A stretch of 64,000 nt of DNA from positions 1 to 64,000 of the forward strand of contig NZ_CP081150.1 of assembly GCF_019665765.1 (NCBI RefSeq). The letters run 5' to 3'. This DNA comes from Deefgea tanakiae (lineage in GTDB: Bacteria; Pseudomonadota; Gammaproteobacteria; Burkholderiales; Chitinibacteraceae). Positions 11,301 through 21,245 of this stretch are shown here, one piece after another; within the stretch, counting starts at the first letter, position 1; each line of letters begins with the position of its first letter. A program made the translations under genes and the position numbers. Below the pieces are notes generated by a model that saw nothing but the letters and a program-made list of their open reading frames with translations, ran no database searches and had not been told where the DNA came from.

Positions 11301-12259
11301 TGTGGACTAGTCGGCTCTTGGCGCTATGCTTTGCAGTGAGCGTGAGCTCGCTGCTGGCGCAGCCTTTGGTGATGGTGGTGGAAAGCTACCATCCAGAAAA
11401 CGGCTGGGATCGGGAATACTTGCAAGGCTTGCGGAGTAAACTCGATGGCGTGGCAGAGCTCGATTACATTGCGCTAGATACCAAGCGTTTACCGACCAGA
11501 GAGCACTTAGAGCAAGCAGAATTGGCCTTGCATGAGATTCAGCAAAAAAAGCCCAAACTCGTCGTACTCGGCGATGACGCTGCGCTCGCCTTATTGGGTT
11601 CACACTTGGCGCGAATGAAAATGCCAGTGGTGTTTTTGGGGGTGAATGCAGATCCAAAGCGCTACTTTTCTGGCCCATGGCCTGCCAGCGTCACGGGGGT
11701 TTTAGAGCGGCCTCTTTATCAACAAAATGTAGATTTGATTCGCACGGTACGCGGCGCGGACTGCCGGATTTTGGTGTTGCTAGATCAAGATCGTTCTTCA
11801 TTTATTCTGCAAGATGACCTAAAAAAGTTGAAACTGCGCGGCGTCGATGTGGTGTTAATTGGAACGTTTGCCGACTGGCAAGCCAAGGTGAAGAGCGCCA
11901 ATCAGCAATACGATGCTATTTTGCTGGGGACGTATCAGGCTTTGACTGCGGCAGATTTGCAGCATGTTGATGCTGAAAAGGTTTTGCAATGGACGTCCGA
12001 GCATAGCCCCGTGCCCTTGTTTGGCTTTTGGGATTTTGCGATTGGCCGTCAGGCGGCGGCGGGGGGCATGGTGTTGTCTGGCTTTGAACATGGTGCTGCA
12101 GCGGGAAAAATGGCGCGTTCCTTATTGCAATTGCCGCAAGCCAATATGCCGATCCAGCTCAGTAGCCCTGGTCATTTAGTGTTTAGTCGCGCTAAAGTTA
12201 CTCACTGGCAGCTGAATATCCCGCCTTCATTGCAAAAAAGAATAAGTTGGCAACCTTAA
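11300..12259 (+). CDS. Periplasmic binding protein of the ABC substrate-binding type
   Basis: This 319-residue protein has an N-terminal signal peptide (hydrophobic residues 5-20, ending near LLAQP). The mature part starts LVMVVESYHPENGWDREYLQGL and alternates beta-alpha units like type-1 periplasmic binding proteins of the ABC_sub_bind kind, which often serve as sensors. No permease or ATPase gene is adjacent. Its ATG overlaps the stop of the ACT-domain gene by one base, which suggests a joint role, perhaps in sensing a nutrient. Substrate unknown. Confidence 0.65.
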   Translation: MWTSRLLALCFAVSVSSLLAQPLVMVVESYHPENGWDREYLQGLRSKLDGVAELDYIALDTKRLPTREHLEQAELALHEIQQKKPKLVVLGDDAALALLGSHLARMKMPVVFLGVNADPKRYFSGPWPASVTGVLERPLYQQNVDLIRTVRGADCRILVLLDQDRSSFILQDDLKKLKLRGVDVVLIGTFADWQAKVKSANQQYDAILLGTYQALTAADLQHVDAEKVLQWTSEHSPVPLFGFWDFAIGRQAAAGGMVLSGFEHGAAAGKMARSLLQLPQANMPIQLSSPGHLVFSRAKVTHWQLNIPPSLQKRISWQP

Positions 12260-12321
12260 TTTCTGCTTTCTGCTAGCTTGGAGTAAATTGTCGGTATTGC
12301 GCTTTTTCTGGGTTTGCCGTC

Positions 12322-15300
12322 ATGTCTTTTCGTTCTTTCACGTGGGGCTTGCTGTTGTCTATTTCGACTGCGGCCAGCTTTGCTGCCAGTGTTTCTCAAT
12401 TTTCCCCGCAAAATGAAGTCGCCAAAGTGCAGCAAGTGCGCGCGACGTTTTCTGCGCCGATGATCAAGTTTGGCGATTTATCCGCTGCTGCGCCGTTTGA
12501 TGTGGTGTGCCCCGTGAAAGGCAATGCGCGTTGGCTCGATGATAAATCGTGGGTGATGGATTTCTCAGGCGAAATGCCAGCCGCGACGCAATGCAGTTTC
12601 AAGGTCAAGGCAGGGCTTAAAGCGCAAAATGGCGAGCCGATTACCGGCAAAACGCAATTTAGCTTTCATACTGGCGCACCCATCATCACACGCTCGTGGC
12701 CTGACAATGGCACTGGTGTGGCCGATGATAGTGCTGAATATGCCAGTGGCGGCATCGCTGAGGATCAAGCCTTTGTCTTGCAATACAACGGCGCGGCGCC
12801 GGCAAGCAGCCAGCATTTATTCTGCCAAGTCGCAGGCCAAGCCGAACGCTTGCCGATGAAACGGCTTAGTGGCGACGATAAAGCGACTTTGCTGAAGCAC
12901 TTTAATTTGCAAAAAATGGCCTCGCAAGTCGATGTCGTGCAGTGCGCGCAGCGTTTGCCTGCCAATACCAAGGTCGTTTTGATCAACTCCCGTCCCGGTA
13001 GTCGTGACCCGCAATTACTCAATTTCAAAGTCGAGCCAGAATTTACCGCTAATTTTTCGTGCGAACGTCAGAATGCATCATCGGGATGTATTCCCTTCAA
13101 AGACTTCAGGCTTAATTTCTCTAGGCCTATACCCCGTAGTTTGGCTGAAAAAATCATTTTGAAATCGGCCAGCGGCGAAGCCAAACCTTATTTTAGTCAG
13201 GACGAAAGCAGCGGCATTAGCGAGTATGTGCGTTTCAAAGGCCCATTTACCGCCGAGGCTGAATTTGAAATCAAATTACCGAGTGAGCTGAGCAAAGAGC
13301 TCAAAAATGGCGATGCGTTTCCGCTCAAAATCAAAACGGCAGATTATCCACCCTTAGCCAAATTTTCCGCTGCGCCATTTGGGATTTTGGAACTCAATGC
13401 CGATCCCGCATTACCCGTCACTTTGCGCCATATTGAAGCCGATATGCCGATTAAATCGGCCAAAATCGGCGGAAGTTCGCTGACCTTGAAAGATGATCAG
13501 GCGATGATGGCTTGGTTGGCCAAAGTGAATTATTACGATGAAAATATCATTCCCATCAATGGTAAAGATGTAGAAACGCGTCGCCTGAGCCTACTCAAAA
13601 CTGAAAAATCTGCGGTCAATTTGAGCTTGCCCGGCGCGCCAGATAGCAAAGGAAAATGGCCGTTTGAAGTCGTTGGCATTCCGCTTAAAACGCCCGGCCT
13701 GCACATCGTCGAGCTGGAGTCGCGCGTGCTGGGCAAAACGCTACTCGATAGCAATAAACCGATGTATGTGCGCACCGCTGCGCTGGTCACAAATTTAGCG
13801 GTGCACTTCAAACACAGCAAAGAAAACGCAGCGGTGTGGGTGACGACACTTGATACCGCTAAACCCGTCGTTGGAGCCAAAATCGCCGTGTATAACTGCG
13901 CGGCGGAGCTGTTGTGGCAAGGCAAAACGGGCGCGAATGGCGCGGCGCTGATTCCGCAATTCTTGAAAGAGAAATCGTGCAACAGTCGCAGTTTGGCGGG
14001 ATTTTTAATCACCGCTCGTAAAACTGATACCAAAGGCGTGGAAGACGTCTCGTTCGCTCGTTCAACGTGGAATCAAGGCATAGAAAGCTGGCGCTTCCCC
14101 GTGCAAACGATTTACGGTGATCAGCCTGCGCTGCGCGCGCACACGGTGTTTGACCGAACGCTATTCCGCGCTGGCGAAACGGTGTCGATGAAACACGTGA
14201 TTCGTGTTGAGAATTCCAAAGGTTTTGCCTTGCCGAAACCAAGCCAGCTGCCCACCGAATTAACGATTACTCACGATGGCAGCGGTCAAGAGTTCAAATT
14301 CCCTCTGACGTGGCGCAATGGGCGTTACGCTGAATCGACTTATGCGATTCCAGCTAATGCCAAGCTCGGCGCGTATTCATTGAAGTTAAGCAAAAAAGGT
14401 GCTCGCAATACCTCTGGGGGGGATGAGGATGCAGGCTATGATCAGGATGGCATTACGTTATATACCGGCACATTCCGCGTTGAAGAATTCCGTTTGCCTG
14501 TGATGCGGGGGCAAATCAGTTTTGATAACAAGGCCACAATTGCACCGCAAGCTTTAGCGTTATCGCTGGCGATGAGCTACGGCAACGGCGGCGCAGCCAA
14601 AGCCTTGCCAGTGAGCGTTAGCTCGATGCTGCGTGAGCGTTATGGCCGCCCTGAAGGTTTTGATGGTTTTAGTTTTTACGCGCCAGAATTGCAACGCGAT
14701 GCAAAAACACCCTCGCTCGACGGCAAAGTGGTTCTGAATAAAGCCGCCGTGGTGCTCGATGGCAATGGCGCAGGCAAGGTCAACATTGCTAATTTGCCGC
14801 CCATCAGCAAACCGACCGATTTAGTCGCTGAGGCCACGTACACAGATCCGAATGGCGAAGTGCAAACGATTTCGCGTACCGTGACCCTGTGGCCTGCTGC
14901 TGTGCAAATTGGCGTGCAAGTCGAGGATTGGGCTGCGGTTGGTAAGACCGTCGCGATGAAAGCGGTGGTGGTCGATACCAATAATAAGCCCGTTGCAGGC
15001 CGAGAAGTGAAGGTGAGCGCGGTGCGGCATAGCTATTTATCGACGCGCAAGCGTTTGGTCGGCGGTTTTTATGCTTATGAAAGCGAAGAAAAAACCGAAG
15101 ACTTGGGCGAGGTCTGCAGCGGTAAAAGCGATGCGCGCGGTTTGGTATTTTGCGATGTCGAGCTGAAAGACGAAGGCCGTATTGAACTGATCGCGCAAAC
15201 CAGTGATGCCGAAAAACGCAAAGTGAGTGCTGCGCAAACGGTGTGGGTGAGCCGCCAAAATGAAATGTGGTTTGATGGCGAAAACAACGACCGCATCGAC

Positions 15301-18024
15301 GTCGTGCCAGAAAAACCATCGTATCAACCGGGTGAAACGGCCACGTTCCAAGTGCGAATGCCATTTAGAACCGCCACCGCGTGGGTCGCGATTGAGCGCG
15401 AAGGCGTCATTGAAACCAAGGTCATCGAACTATCAGGTAAAAATCCAACTTTTGAGCTGCCAATAGCCAGTGCTTGGGCACCGAATGTGTATGTGTCGGT
15501 GCTGGCCGTGCGTGGCCGCGTGCGCGATGTGCCGTGGTATTCCTTCTTTACTTGGGGCTGGAAAGCGCCGAGCGAATGGTGGGATGCGTATTGGAATGAA
15601 GGCGGCGACTTTCAAGCGCCAACGGCGATGGTCGACTTATCCAAACCAGCCTTTAAATATGGCCTTGCACAAATCAAAGTCGGCGAAGCCGCGCATAAAT
15701 TGCAGGTTAGCGTGACGGCTGATAAGCCGGTGTACAGCATCCGCAAAACCGCGCAAGTCAAAGTGCAAGTCAAACTCCCTAATGGCAAACCTGCGCCCGC
15801 AGGGACAGAGGTGATGTTTGCCGCTGTAGACGAGTCGCTGCTTGAGCTGCAGCCCAATACATCGTGGAATTTGCTCGATGCGATGTTGCAGCAGCGAGCT
15901 TACGGTGTTGAAACTGCCACCGCGCAGCAAGAAGTGATCGGTAAACGTCATTTTGGCCGCAAAGCCTTGCCACCCGGAGGTGGTGGTGGTGTCGCACCAA
16001 CGCGTGAATTGCTCGATACGCTGTTAGTTTGGCAACCGAAACTCATCCTTGATGCTAACGGCAGCGCAACGATTGCTGTGCCGCTGAATGATGCGTTGAC
16101 CAAGTTTAAACTCGTCGCCGTTGCCGAAGTGGGCGCGGGGCAATTTGGCACGGGCAGCACCTCAATTGCGGTGACGCAAGACTTGCAACTCACCGCTGGA
16201 CTGCCGCCACTAGTGCGTGAAGGCGATCAGTTTGCGGCGATGACGACGATTCGCAATGGCAGCAGTCGCGCAATGAAAGTAGCGGTGAGCGCGCAAGCGG
16301 CTGGCTTGAATTTGAATCCGCAAACGCTCGATATCGGCGCGGGTGAAGCGCGTGAAGTGAGTTGGCCGGTGAGGGTGCCGATGGGGGTGAGCAAGCTGGA
16401 TTGGGTGATTTCCGCCACCGAGCAGGGCGGTGAAAAAGCCGTTGATAAACTGGCGCACAGCCAGCAAGTCGAGCCAGCGATTCCAGTCACAGTGCAGCAA
16501 GCCTCGCTGCGTCGCCTTGATACGCCAGTGACGATGCCGGTTGCCTTGCCACCTAATGCACAAGCAGGGCGTGGTGGTATCAATCTGCAATTCCAAGCCA
16601 AACTCACGCGTGACATGCCTGCCGTGCGCGAGTGGTTCTTGAAATATCCGTATGTGTGCTTAGAGCAAAAAGCCTCGGTCGCGATGGGTCTGCAAGACAA
16701 AGCCCGTTGGGAAAAAATCATGCAGGAATTGCCGCTGTATCTCGATTCCGATGGCTTGGCGATGTATTACCCACCACGCGAGGGCAGTGGTGCGAAGGGC
16801 TACGATTCTCTAACCGCCTACATCCTGAGCGCGGCACACGAAGCGGGCTATGCAATCCCCGATGCCTCGCGCGATGCGATGCTCAAAGGCTTAACGCAAT
16901 TTGTCGAAGGCCGAATCAAACGCGATTTCTGGTCGCCGCGCCCTGATTTGGATGCGCGTTATCTTGCTGCGTTTGATGCGCTGGCAAGATATGGCCGCTT
17001 TGCGCCGCGTCAGTTAGCGGTGCTCAATATCCAGCCGCAAACATGGACGACGGCGATGTTGGTTGATTGGTTGTCGCTATTGCAACGCGCCCCGACCTTG
17101 CCCGATCGCGCTGCTCGTTTGGCAGAAGCCGAACAAATCCTGCGCGGCCGCCTCACTTACCAAGGCACGCGTATGGTGTTCTCGACCGAACGTGACGATT
17201 ACTGGTGGTGGCTGATGAATAACGGCGACGTCAACGCAGCGCGCCTGATTTTGGCCGTACGCGAGTTACCGACTTGGAAAGAAGATGTGCCGAAAATGTT
17301 GACGGGTCTGCTTGGCCGCCAACAGCGCGGCGTGTGGTGGACCACCAATGCCAATGTATGGGGTACGCTTGCTGTGGCCTCATTTAGCAAAAACTTCGAG
17401 GCAATACCTGTGACTGGCCAAGCGAAAGCGACCTTGGCCGACGTGAATAAATCTGCCGTATGGGGAACGACTGATCCGGCTCCGGTCATGTTGCCGTGGC
17501 CAGTGAAAACGACGAACTTGAGCATCACGCAGCAAGGCACCGGCGCGCCGTGGGTGACAGTGCAAGCACTCGCCGCCGTCGCGCTCAAAGCGCCGCAAGT
17601 CGCGGGTTACAGCATCAAGAAAACGCTAACGCCAGTTGAGCCAAAAGTCGCCGGCCAATATAGCCGAGGCGACGTTGTGCGCGTGACGCTGGAAATCGAC
17701 GCGCAAGCGGATATGACGCAAGTCGTCGTTGACGACCCCATCCCCGCTGGCGCGACGATTTTAGGTAACGGCCTAGGGCGCGATTCGGCGATTGCAACGC
17801 AGGGCGAAAAACGCAGCGGCTGGGCATGGCCCGATTTCGAAGAACACCGCTTTGCCGGCTACCGCGCCTATTACAGCTACGTGCCACGCGGTAAGTTTGC
17901 AGTTGAATATACGGTGCGCTTGAACAACGCCGGTACTTTCCAGATGCCACCAAGCCGAGTCGAAGCGATGTACGCGCCAGATGTATTCGGCGCTAGTCCA
18001 AATGCGGCGATGGTGGTGAAGTGA
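12322..18024 (+). CDS. Bacterial alpha-2-macroglobulin with thioester
   Basis: This 1900-residue secreted or periplasmic protein is of the alpha-2-macroglobulin family, thought to trap invading proteases. It begins with a signal peptide (hydrophobic up to AASFAAS); I see no lipobox cysteine, unlike E. coli YfhM. Many beta-sandwich (MG) domains fill the first 1200 residues. The thioester motif CLEQ is intact at 1446-1449 (context KYPYVCLEQKASVAMG), followed by the all-alpha thioester domain and a C-terminal receptor-like beta domain. A glycine run at about residue 1215 (PPGGGGGV) may mark a flexible loop. YfhM is usually coded next to pbpC; here pbpC lies 15 kb away at 33052. Confidence 0.9.
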   Translation: MSFRSFTWGLLLSISTAASFAASVSQFSPQNEVAKVQQVRATFSAPMIKFGDLSAAAPFDVVCPVKGNARWLDDKSWVMDFSGEMPAATQCSFKVKAGLKAQNGEPITGKTQFSFHTGAPIITRSWPDNGTGVADDSAEYASGGIAEDQAFVLQYNGAAPASSQHLFCQVAGQAERLPMKRLSGDDKATLLKHFNLQKMASQVDVVQCAQRLPANTKVVLINSRPGSRDPQLLNFKVEPEFTANFSCERQNASSGCIPFKDFRLNFSRPIPRSLAEKIILKSASGEAKPYFSQDESSGISEYVRFKGPFTAEAEFEIKLPSELSKELKNGDAFPLKIKTADYPPLAKFSAAPFGILELNADPALPVTLRHIEADMPIKSAKIGGSSLTLKDDQAMMAWLAKVNYYDENIIPINGKDVETRRLSLLKTEKSAVNLSLPGAPDSKGKWPFEVVGIPLKTPGLHIVELESRVLGKTLLDSNKPMYVRTAALVTNLAVHFKHSKENAAVWVTTLDTAKPVVGAKIAVYNCAAELLWQGKTGANGAALIPQFLKEKSCNSRSLAGFLITARKTDTKGVEDVSFARSTWNQGIESWRFPVQTIYGDQPALRAHTVFDRTLFRAGETVSMKHVIRVENSKGFALPKPSQLPTELTITHDGSGQEFKFPLTWRNGRYAESTYAIPANAKLGAYSLKLSKKGARNTSGGDEDAGYDQDGITLYTGTFRVEEFRLPVMRGQISFDNKATIAPQALALSLAMSYGNGGAAKALPVSVSSMLRERYGRPEGFDGFSFYAPELQRDAKTPSLDGKVVLNKAAVVLDGNGAGKVNIANLPPISKPTDLVAEATYTDPNGEVQTISRTVTLWPAAVQIGVQVEDWAAVGKTVAMKAVVVDTNNKPVAGREVKVSAVRHSYLSTRKRLVGGFYAYESEEKTEDLGEVCSGKSDARGLVFCDVELKDEGRIELIAQTSDAEKRKVSAAQTVWVSRQNEMWFDGENNDRIDVVPEKPSYQPGETATFQVRMPFRTATAWVAIEREGVIETKVIELSGKNPTFELPIASAWAPNVYVSVLAVRGRVRDVPWYSFFTWGWKAPSEWWDAYWNEGGDFQAPTAMVDLSKPAFKYGLAQIKVGEAAHKLQVSVTADKPVYSIRKTAQVKVQVKLPNGKPAPAGTEVMFAAVDESLLELQPNTSWNLLDAMLQQRAYGVETATAQQEVIGKRHFGRKALPPGGGGGVAPTRELLDTLLVWQPKLILDANGSATIAVPLNDALTKFKLVAVAEVGAGQFGTGSTSIAVTQDLQLTAGLPPLVREGDQFAAMTTIRNGSSRAMKVAVSAQAAGLNLNPQTLDIGAGEAREVSWPVRVPMGVSKLDWVISATEQGGEKAVDKLAHSQQVEPAIPVTVQQASLRRLDTPVTMPVALPPNAQAGRGGINLQFQAKLTRDMPAVREWFLKYPYVCLEQKASVAMGLQDKARWEKIMQELPLYLDSDGLAMYYPPREGSGAKGYDSLTAYILSAAHEAGYAIPDASRDAMLKGLTQFVEGRIKRDFWSPRPDLDARYLAAFDALARYGRFAPRQLAVLNIQPQTWTTAMLVDWLSLLQRAPTLPDRAARLAEAEQILRGRLTYQGTRMVFSTERDDYWWWLMNNGDVNAARLILAVRELPTWKEDVPKMLTGLLGRQQRGVWWTTNANVWGTLAVASFSKNFEAIPVTGQAKATLADVNKSAVWGTTDPAPVMLPWPVKTTNLSITQQGTGAPWVTVQALAAVALKAPQVAGYSIKKTLTPVEPKVAGQYSRGDVVRVTLEIDAQADMTQVVVDDPIPAGATILGNGLGRDSAIATQGEKRSGWAWPDFEEHRFAGYRAYYSYVPRGKFAVEYTVRLNNAGTFQMPPSRVEAMYAPDVFGASPNAAMVVK

Positions 18025-18056
18025 TTGATGAATGTAGATAGGTGGAGCCGGTTTTG

Positions 18057-18091
18057 GCGATACCCATCGTTTTGGGATTGATGGGTATCGC
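18057..18091 (+). repeat. GATACCCATC hairpin repeat, copy 1
   Basis: GCGATACCCATC pairs with GATGGGTATCGC over 12 bp with an 11-base loop. A close relative with the same flanks (a preceding GCCGG and a following CGCTC) lies at 19558. The two copies bracket the CAP-domain gene. Confidence 0.7.
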
Positions 18092-18122
18092 TGCGCTCTA
18101 TTTATCACGCACTGCAGTAACT

Positions 18123-18236
18123 CCTTCCCTCTTGACGGGGGAAGGTTGGGATGGTGGTGTAAATGTTTGATTTGACGATAAATTCAAAGTTTCACCCTCT
18201 CCCTCACCCTAGCCCTCTCCCGTCAAGGGAGAGGGG
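18123..18236 (+). repeat. CCCTCTCCC-type hairpins in a 302-bp gene-free stretch
   Basis: The region between 18025 and 18326 holds no gene. Besides the hairpin at 18057 it has CCTTCCC...GGGAAGG near 18123-18145 and a perfect 9-bp stem CCCTCTCCC/GGGAGAGGG with a GTCAA loop at 18213-18235. The latter resembles a repeat common in many proteobacterial genomes. Confidence 0.6.
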
Positions 18237-18326
18237 ATAAAAGCGATTCCACGACTCAATAAACCATCAACACGAAATCTGAGCATCACCATTTAAATAC
18301 TACAAATCCAAAATGGATGTGAGTGA

Positions 18327-19508
18327 ATGAAAAAATTTCTGCTTTGTTGTTTGATGTTGTGGTCGACGATGGGTTTTGCCGTCGATTTGACCAAGGGTGA
18401 TGCCGCTGCGGTATTGGCTACGCTGAATCAAATTCGGCAGGAGCAAGGTTTGCCGGCTTTGGTTCCGAATGCGGCTTTGTCGAAGATGGCGAGCGAGCAT
18501 GCTCGCTATTTGGCAGAGCATCCGAATGACATGCATCAGCAGACCAATCGTGAATCTCCTTTTTTTACCGGCGAAACCGTCGATGCGCGATGTGATCGTT
18601 TGAAGGCTGGGTTTAGCTGTGCTGAAGTGATTGCCTCAAAAGCGAATGATTGGAATGTCTCTTTGCGTTCTTTGTTGCGTGGTATTTACCACCGAAAAAT
18701 TTTACTCGACCCCTTGCTGAACTTGGTGGGTGTGGGCGAGTTTAGAAATAGCAAAGGCGAATTAACGCATGTGGTCAATTTTGCTGCACCGACTACGCAG
18801 TTGACCACTATGGTCGCAAAGCGCTGTGTGGATGGTCAGTGTACTGAGCTTGAAAAGCCGACCTTGATGCAGGCACAAAACTATGTAAAGTGGCCGATTG
18901 AGAGTTCTGTATTAGGGCCTGTGCATCCGATCACGCTAAGAGGGCAAGAGATTCCCGATCCTTTGACTGAGGATTGGCCTGTATCGGGTTATCTCTTGTC
19001 GATTAACGCCAAAACGCCGTTCAAGGTGCTCTCTTGGTCGGTGAAGGATGAGGCAACGGCGCAAGTTTTTGATTCACAATTTCAGCCGGAACCTAATTCT
19101 GAAGAAAAATTCTGGCTGTTAAAAACTAAAAAACCATTTGATTCGGGTGCACGATATAGCGTGTTGGCCAAAGTCGCTACTAAAGGGGTTGAGACTGAGT
19201 TGATTTGGCATTTTCAAACTCGGTCAAAGCTTCAACTGAAGGCTATGGATGTCGAAACAGGGACTGAGATCAAGCCAGATGCATACCGAAAAAACCAAAA
19301 AATCAAGCTTTTTAGTGATAGTGTTTCTGATTCAGTTTCTTGGAAAGGGGTGTGTATTGAGTTTGCCAATGCGGAAGTTGATTCTGTGATTGCAACCATC
19401 AATGATCTTGGTCCACATTGTTTTGTTGAGGCGCAAGATACGCAATTTCAAAATCAAGTGATTCGCATTTTATTCAATAAGGGCACGACGTCGGCCAACT
19501 CAATGTAG
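18327..19508 (+). CDS. Secreted CAP (SCP/PR1)-domain protein
   Basis: This 393-residue protein has a signal peptide (MKKFLLCCLMLWSTMGFA). Residues about 25-150 form a CAP domain: LNQIRQEQGLPALVPNAALS, then MASEHARYLAEHP and MHQQ, as in bacterial SCP-like proteins, which may bind cell-wall or lipid ligands. The remaining 240 residues contain about five cysteines and look like beta-sandwich modules; I do not recognise them. The gene lies between two copies of the GATACCCATC hairpin repeat and is not clearly in an operon with the upstream macroglobulin gene. Confidence 0.75.
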   Translation: MKKFLLCCLMLWSTMGFAVDLTKGDAAAVLATLNQIRQEQGLPALVPNAALSKMASEHARYLAEHPNDMHQQTNRESPFFTGETVDARCDRLKAGFSCAEVIASKANDWNVSLRSLLRGIYHRKILLDPLLNLVGVGEFRNSKGELTHVVNFAAPTTQLTTMVAKRCVDGQCTELEKPTLMQAQNYVKWPIESSVLGPVHPITLRGQEIPDPLTEDWPVSGYLLSINAKTPFKVLSWSVKDEATAQVFDSQFQPEPNSEEKFWLLKTKKPFDSGARYSVLAKVATKGVETELIWHFQTRSKLQLKAMDVETGTEIKPDAYRKNQKIKLFSDSVSDSVSWKGVCIEFANAEVDSVIATINDLGPHCFVEAQDTQFQNQVIRILFNKGTTSANSM

Positions 19509-19557
19509 GCTTAACTTGATTATTTTAAAAGAAACGATGGGTTGGCCGGATTGTGAC

Positions 19558-19588
19558 GATACCCATCACTTCGATTGATGGGTATCGC
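19558..19588 (+). repeat. GATACCCATC hairpin repeat, copy 2
   Basis: CGATACCCATC pairs with GATGGGTATCG over 11 bp. It stands between the convergent CAP-domain and cysteine-hydrolase genes, where it could end transcription. Confidence 0.65.
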
Positions 19589-19617
19589 TTCGCTCCACCT
19601 ATCCTACATAGCCTTAA

Positions 19618-20148
19618 TCACAATACATCAGTGCTTTTGACCAATGGCACGCGGGTTGAAACCGCGTTGAGGGCGATCAGGTGAATCATTTCGCTGACGG
19701 TGGTGCAGCAATCGGCCAGAATTGAGACGGTGTATTTTTCTGCTGCTTTCGAGATGGCGGTATGGGTCACGCAATTTTGCGTCATCATGCCGCAGATGAG
19801 TAGCTCGGTCACGCCAAGTTTTTGCAAAGTGGCCTCAAGATCGGTGTGATGAAAACTATCGGCATAGGCTTTGATCACTACGGGTGAGTCTGGAGCTGTT
19901 GCAAGAATACGTTGATGTATCTCAGCGCCAGTGCTGCCTTTATTGAAGAAGGGAGCAATACCCAAGCTTGGGTCGGCAATGTGCTGAATATGAATGATGT
20001 GTGTGCCAAGCGCTTTTGCCTTGGCGATGGCCTGCTCGATATTGAGCAGAGTTGCATCGGTATTCCATAGCGGGAATGCGCCGCCTGGGAAGTAATCATT
20101 TTGCAAATCAATCACTAATAATGCACGTTGTGTTGGCTGGGTCATCAT
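19618..20148 (-). CDS. Cysteine hydrolase of the isochorismatase family
   Basis: This protein of about 176 residues belongs to the isochorismatase-like hydrolases. The catalytic triad is visible: Asp in ALLVIDLQNDYF, Lys in VVIKAYADSF and Cys in MMTQNCVTHTA. Members act on nicotinamide, isochorismate or other amides; the substrate here cannot be told. Two adjacent ATG codons (20148 and 20145) follow GGAG at 4 and 7 bp; either may be used. The gene diverges from an AraC/GlxA-type regulator at 20266, which is the usual arrangement for a regulator and its target. Confidence 0.88.
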   Translation of the reverse strand: MMTQPTQRALLVIDLQNDYFPGGAFPLWNTDATLLNIEQAIAKAKALGTHIIHIQHIADPSLGIAPFFNKGSTGAEIHQRILATAPDSPVVIKAYADSFHHTDLEATLQKLGVTELLICGMMTQNCVTHTAISKAAEKYTVSILADCCTTVSEMIHLIALNAVSTRVPLVKSTDVL

Positions 20149-20265
20149 GGGGCTCCGATCAAAGTGATAGAGCACTCATTATCGGTCGAGTTGTTTAGCA
20201 AATACAGTGGCCTAATTGCCAAAATACACTAAGATTGGGCCAATGCATTGTCATGAGTTGCTACC

Positions 20266-21240
20266 ATGCCCAACAGTTCGCGTCCCATCGTCGCCATCAT
20301 CGCGTTTGATCAAATTAGCCCGTTTCATTTGTCGGTGCCTTGCGTGGTGTTTGGCGAAAATCATCCCGGCGCACCGCACTTTGATTTTCGGGTTTGCGCC
20401 TTCGAAACGCCGCCTTTGCGCACCTCAGCGGGTTTTACCGTGGGTGATGTGCATGACCTATCGGTACTGGATCTCGCTGAGATGATTATTATCCCCAGCT
20501 GGCGCAATCCGGAGGAAACACCACCGCAGGCTTTGCTTGAATCGCTGAAAACGGCAGCAGATCGTGGTGCGCATTTGGTGGGCTTATGTTTGGGGGCGTA
20601 TGTGTTGGCTGAAGCGGGATTGCTTGATGGTCGACACGCGACCACGCATTGGGCGTTTGCCGAAGATTTTGCGCAGCGTTTTCCCAATGTAAAACTCGAT
20701 GCCGATGTGCTGTATATCGATGATGGCAAAATCCATACTTCGGCGGGTACGGCGGCGGGCCTTGATTGTTGTTTGTACTTGCTGCGTAGCCAATACGGAG
20801 CCAGCGCTGCAAATGCCGTTGCCCGTCGGCTGGTGGTGCCGCCGCATCGACAAGGCGGGCAAAGTCAGTATATCCAGCAACCGCTACCCAGTACGGCGCG
20901 TGATTCGCGGCTTGCCGAGTTGATTACATGGGTTCGGCAGAATTTAGCGCTACCGCATACGCTCGATAGCCTCGCCGACAAAGCGCTGATGAGCCGCCGC
21001 ACTTTTACACGGCATTTTCGCCTGTTGTGCGGGCTTACTGTGGGTCAGTGGCTGATTAATGAGCGGCTGGCGGTGACGCAAGATTTATTAGAAAGTAGTG
21101 ACTTCAATATCGAGCAAATCAGCGCGCAAGTCGGCTTTGGCTCTCCAGCATCGTTGCGCCATCATTTCAAGCAAAACTTTGGCGTGTCGCCACAAGCATG
21201 GCGGCAAACATTCCGTGGCGATATTGCTCAAGAAGGCTAG
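20266..21240 (+). CDS. GlxA/FtrA-type AraC regulator with DJ-1/PfpI domain
   Basis: This 324-residue transcription factor has an N-terminal DJ-1/PfpI amidotransferase-like sensor domain (about 8-190, with GLCLGAYVLAEAGLLDG and ATTHW) and a C-terminal AraC helix-turn-helix pair (about 220-315, ALMSRRTFTRHFR and ISAQVGFGSPASLRHHFK). The sensor fold binds ligands rather than acting as an enzyme. It is divergent from the cysteine hydrolase and convergent with a second AraC regulator only 5 bp away. It probably regulates the hydrolase gene. Confidence 0.9.
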   Translation: MPNSSRPIVAIIAFDQISPFHLSVPCVVFGENHPGAPHFDFRVCAFETPPLRTSAGFTVGDVHDLSVLDLAEMIIIPSWRNPEETPPQALLESLKTAADRGAHLVGLCLGAYVLAEAGLLDGRHATTHWAFAEDFAQRFPNVKLDADVLYIDDGKIHTSAGTAAGLDCCLYLLRSQYGASAANAVARRLVVPPHRQGGQSQYIQQPLPSTARDSRLAELITWVRQNLALPHTLDSLADKALMSRRTFTRHFRLLCGLTVGQWLINERLAVTQDLLESSDFNIEQISAQVGFGSPASLRHHFKQNFGVSPQAWRQTFRGDIAQEG

Positions 21241-21245
21241 TGATT

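Noticed and set aside
13533-14033. Antisense ORFs across the macroglobulin gene (also 14804-15364 and 16227-16721)
   Set aside because: They are shadows of the 1900-codon gene, which has a continuous frame with signal peptide and CLEQ motif.
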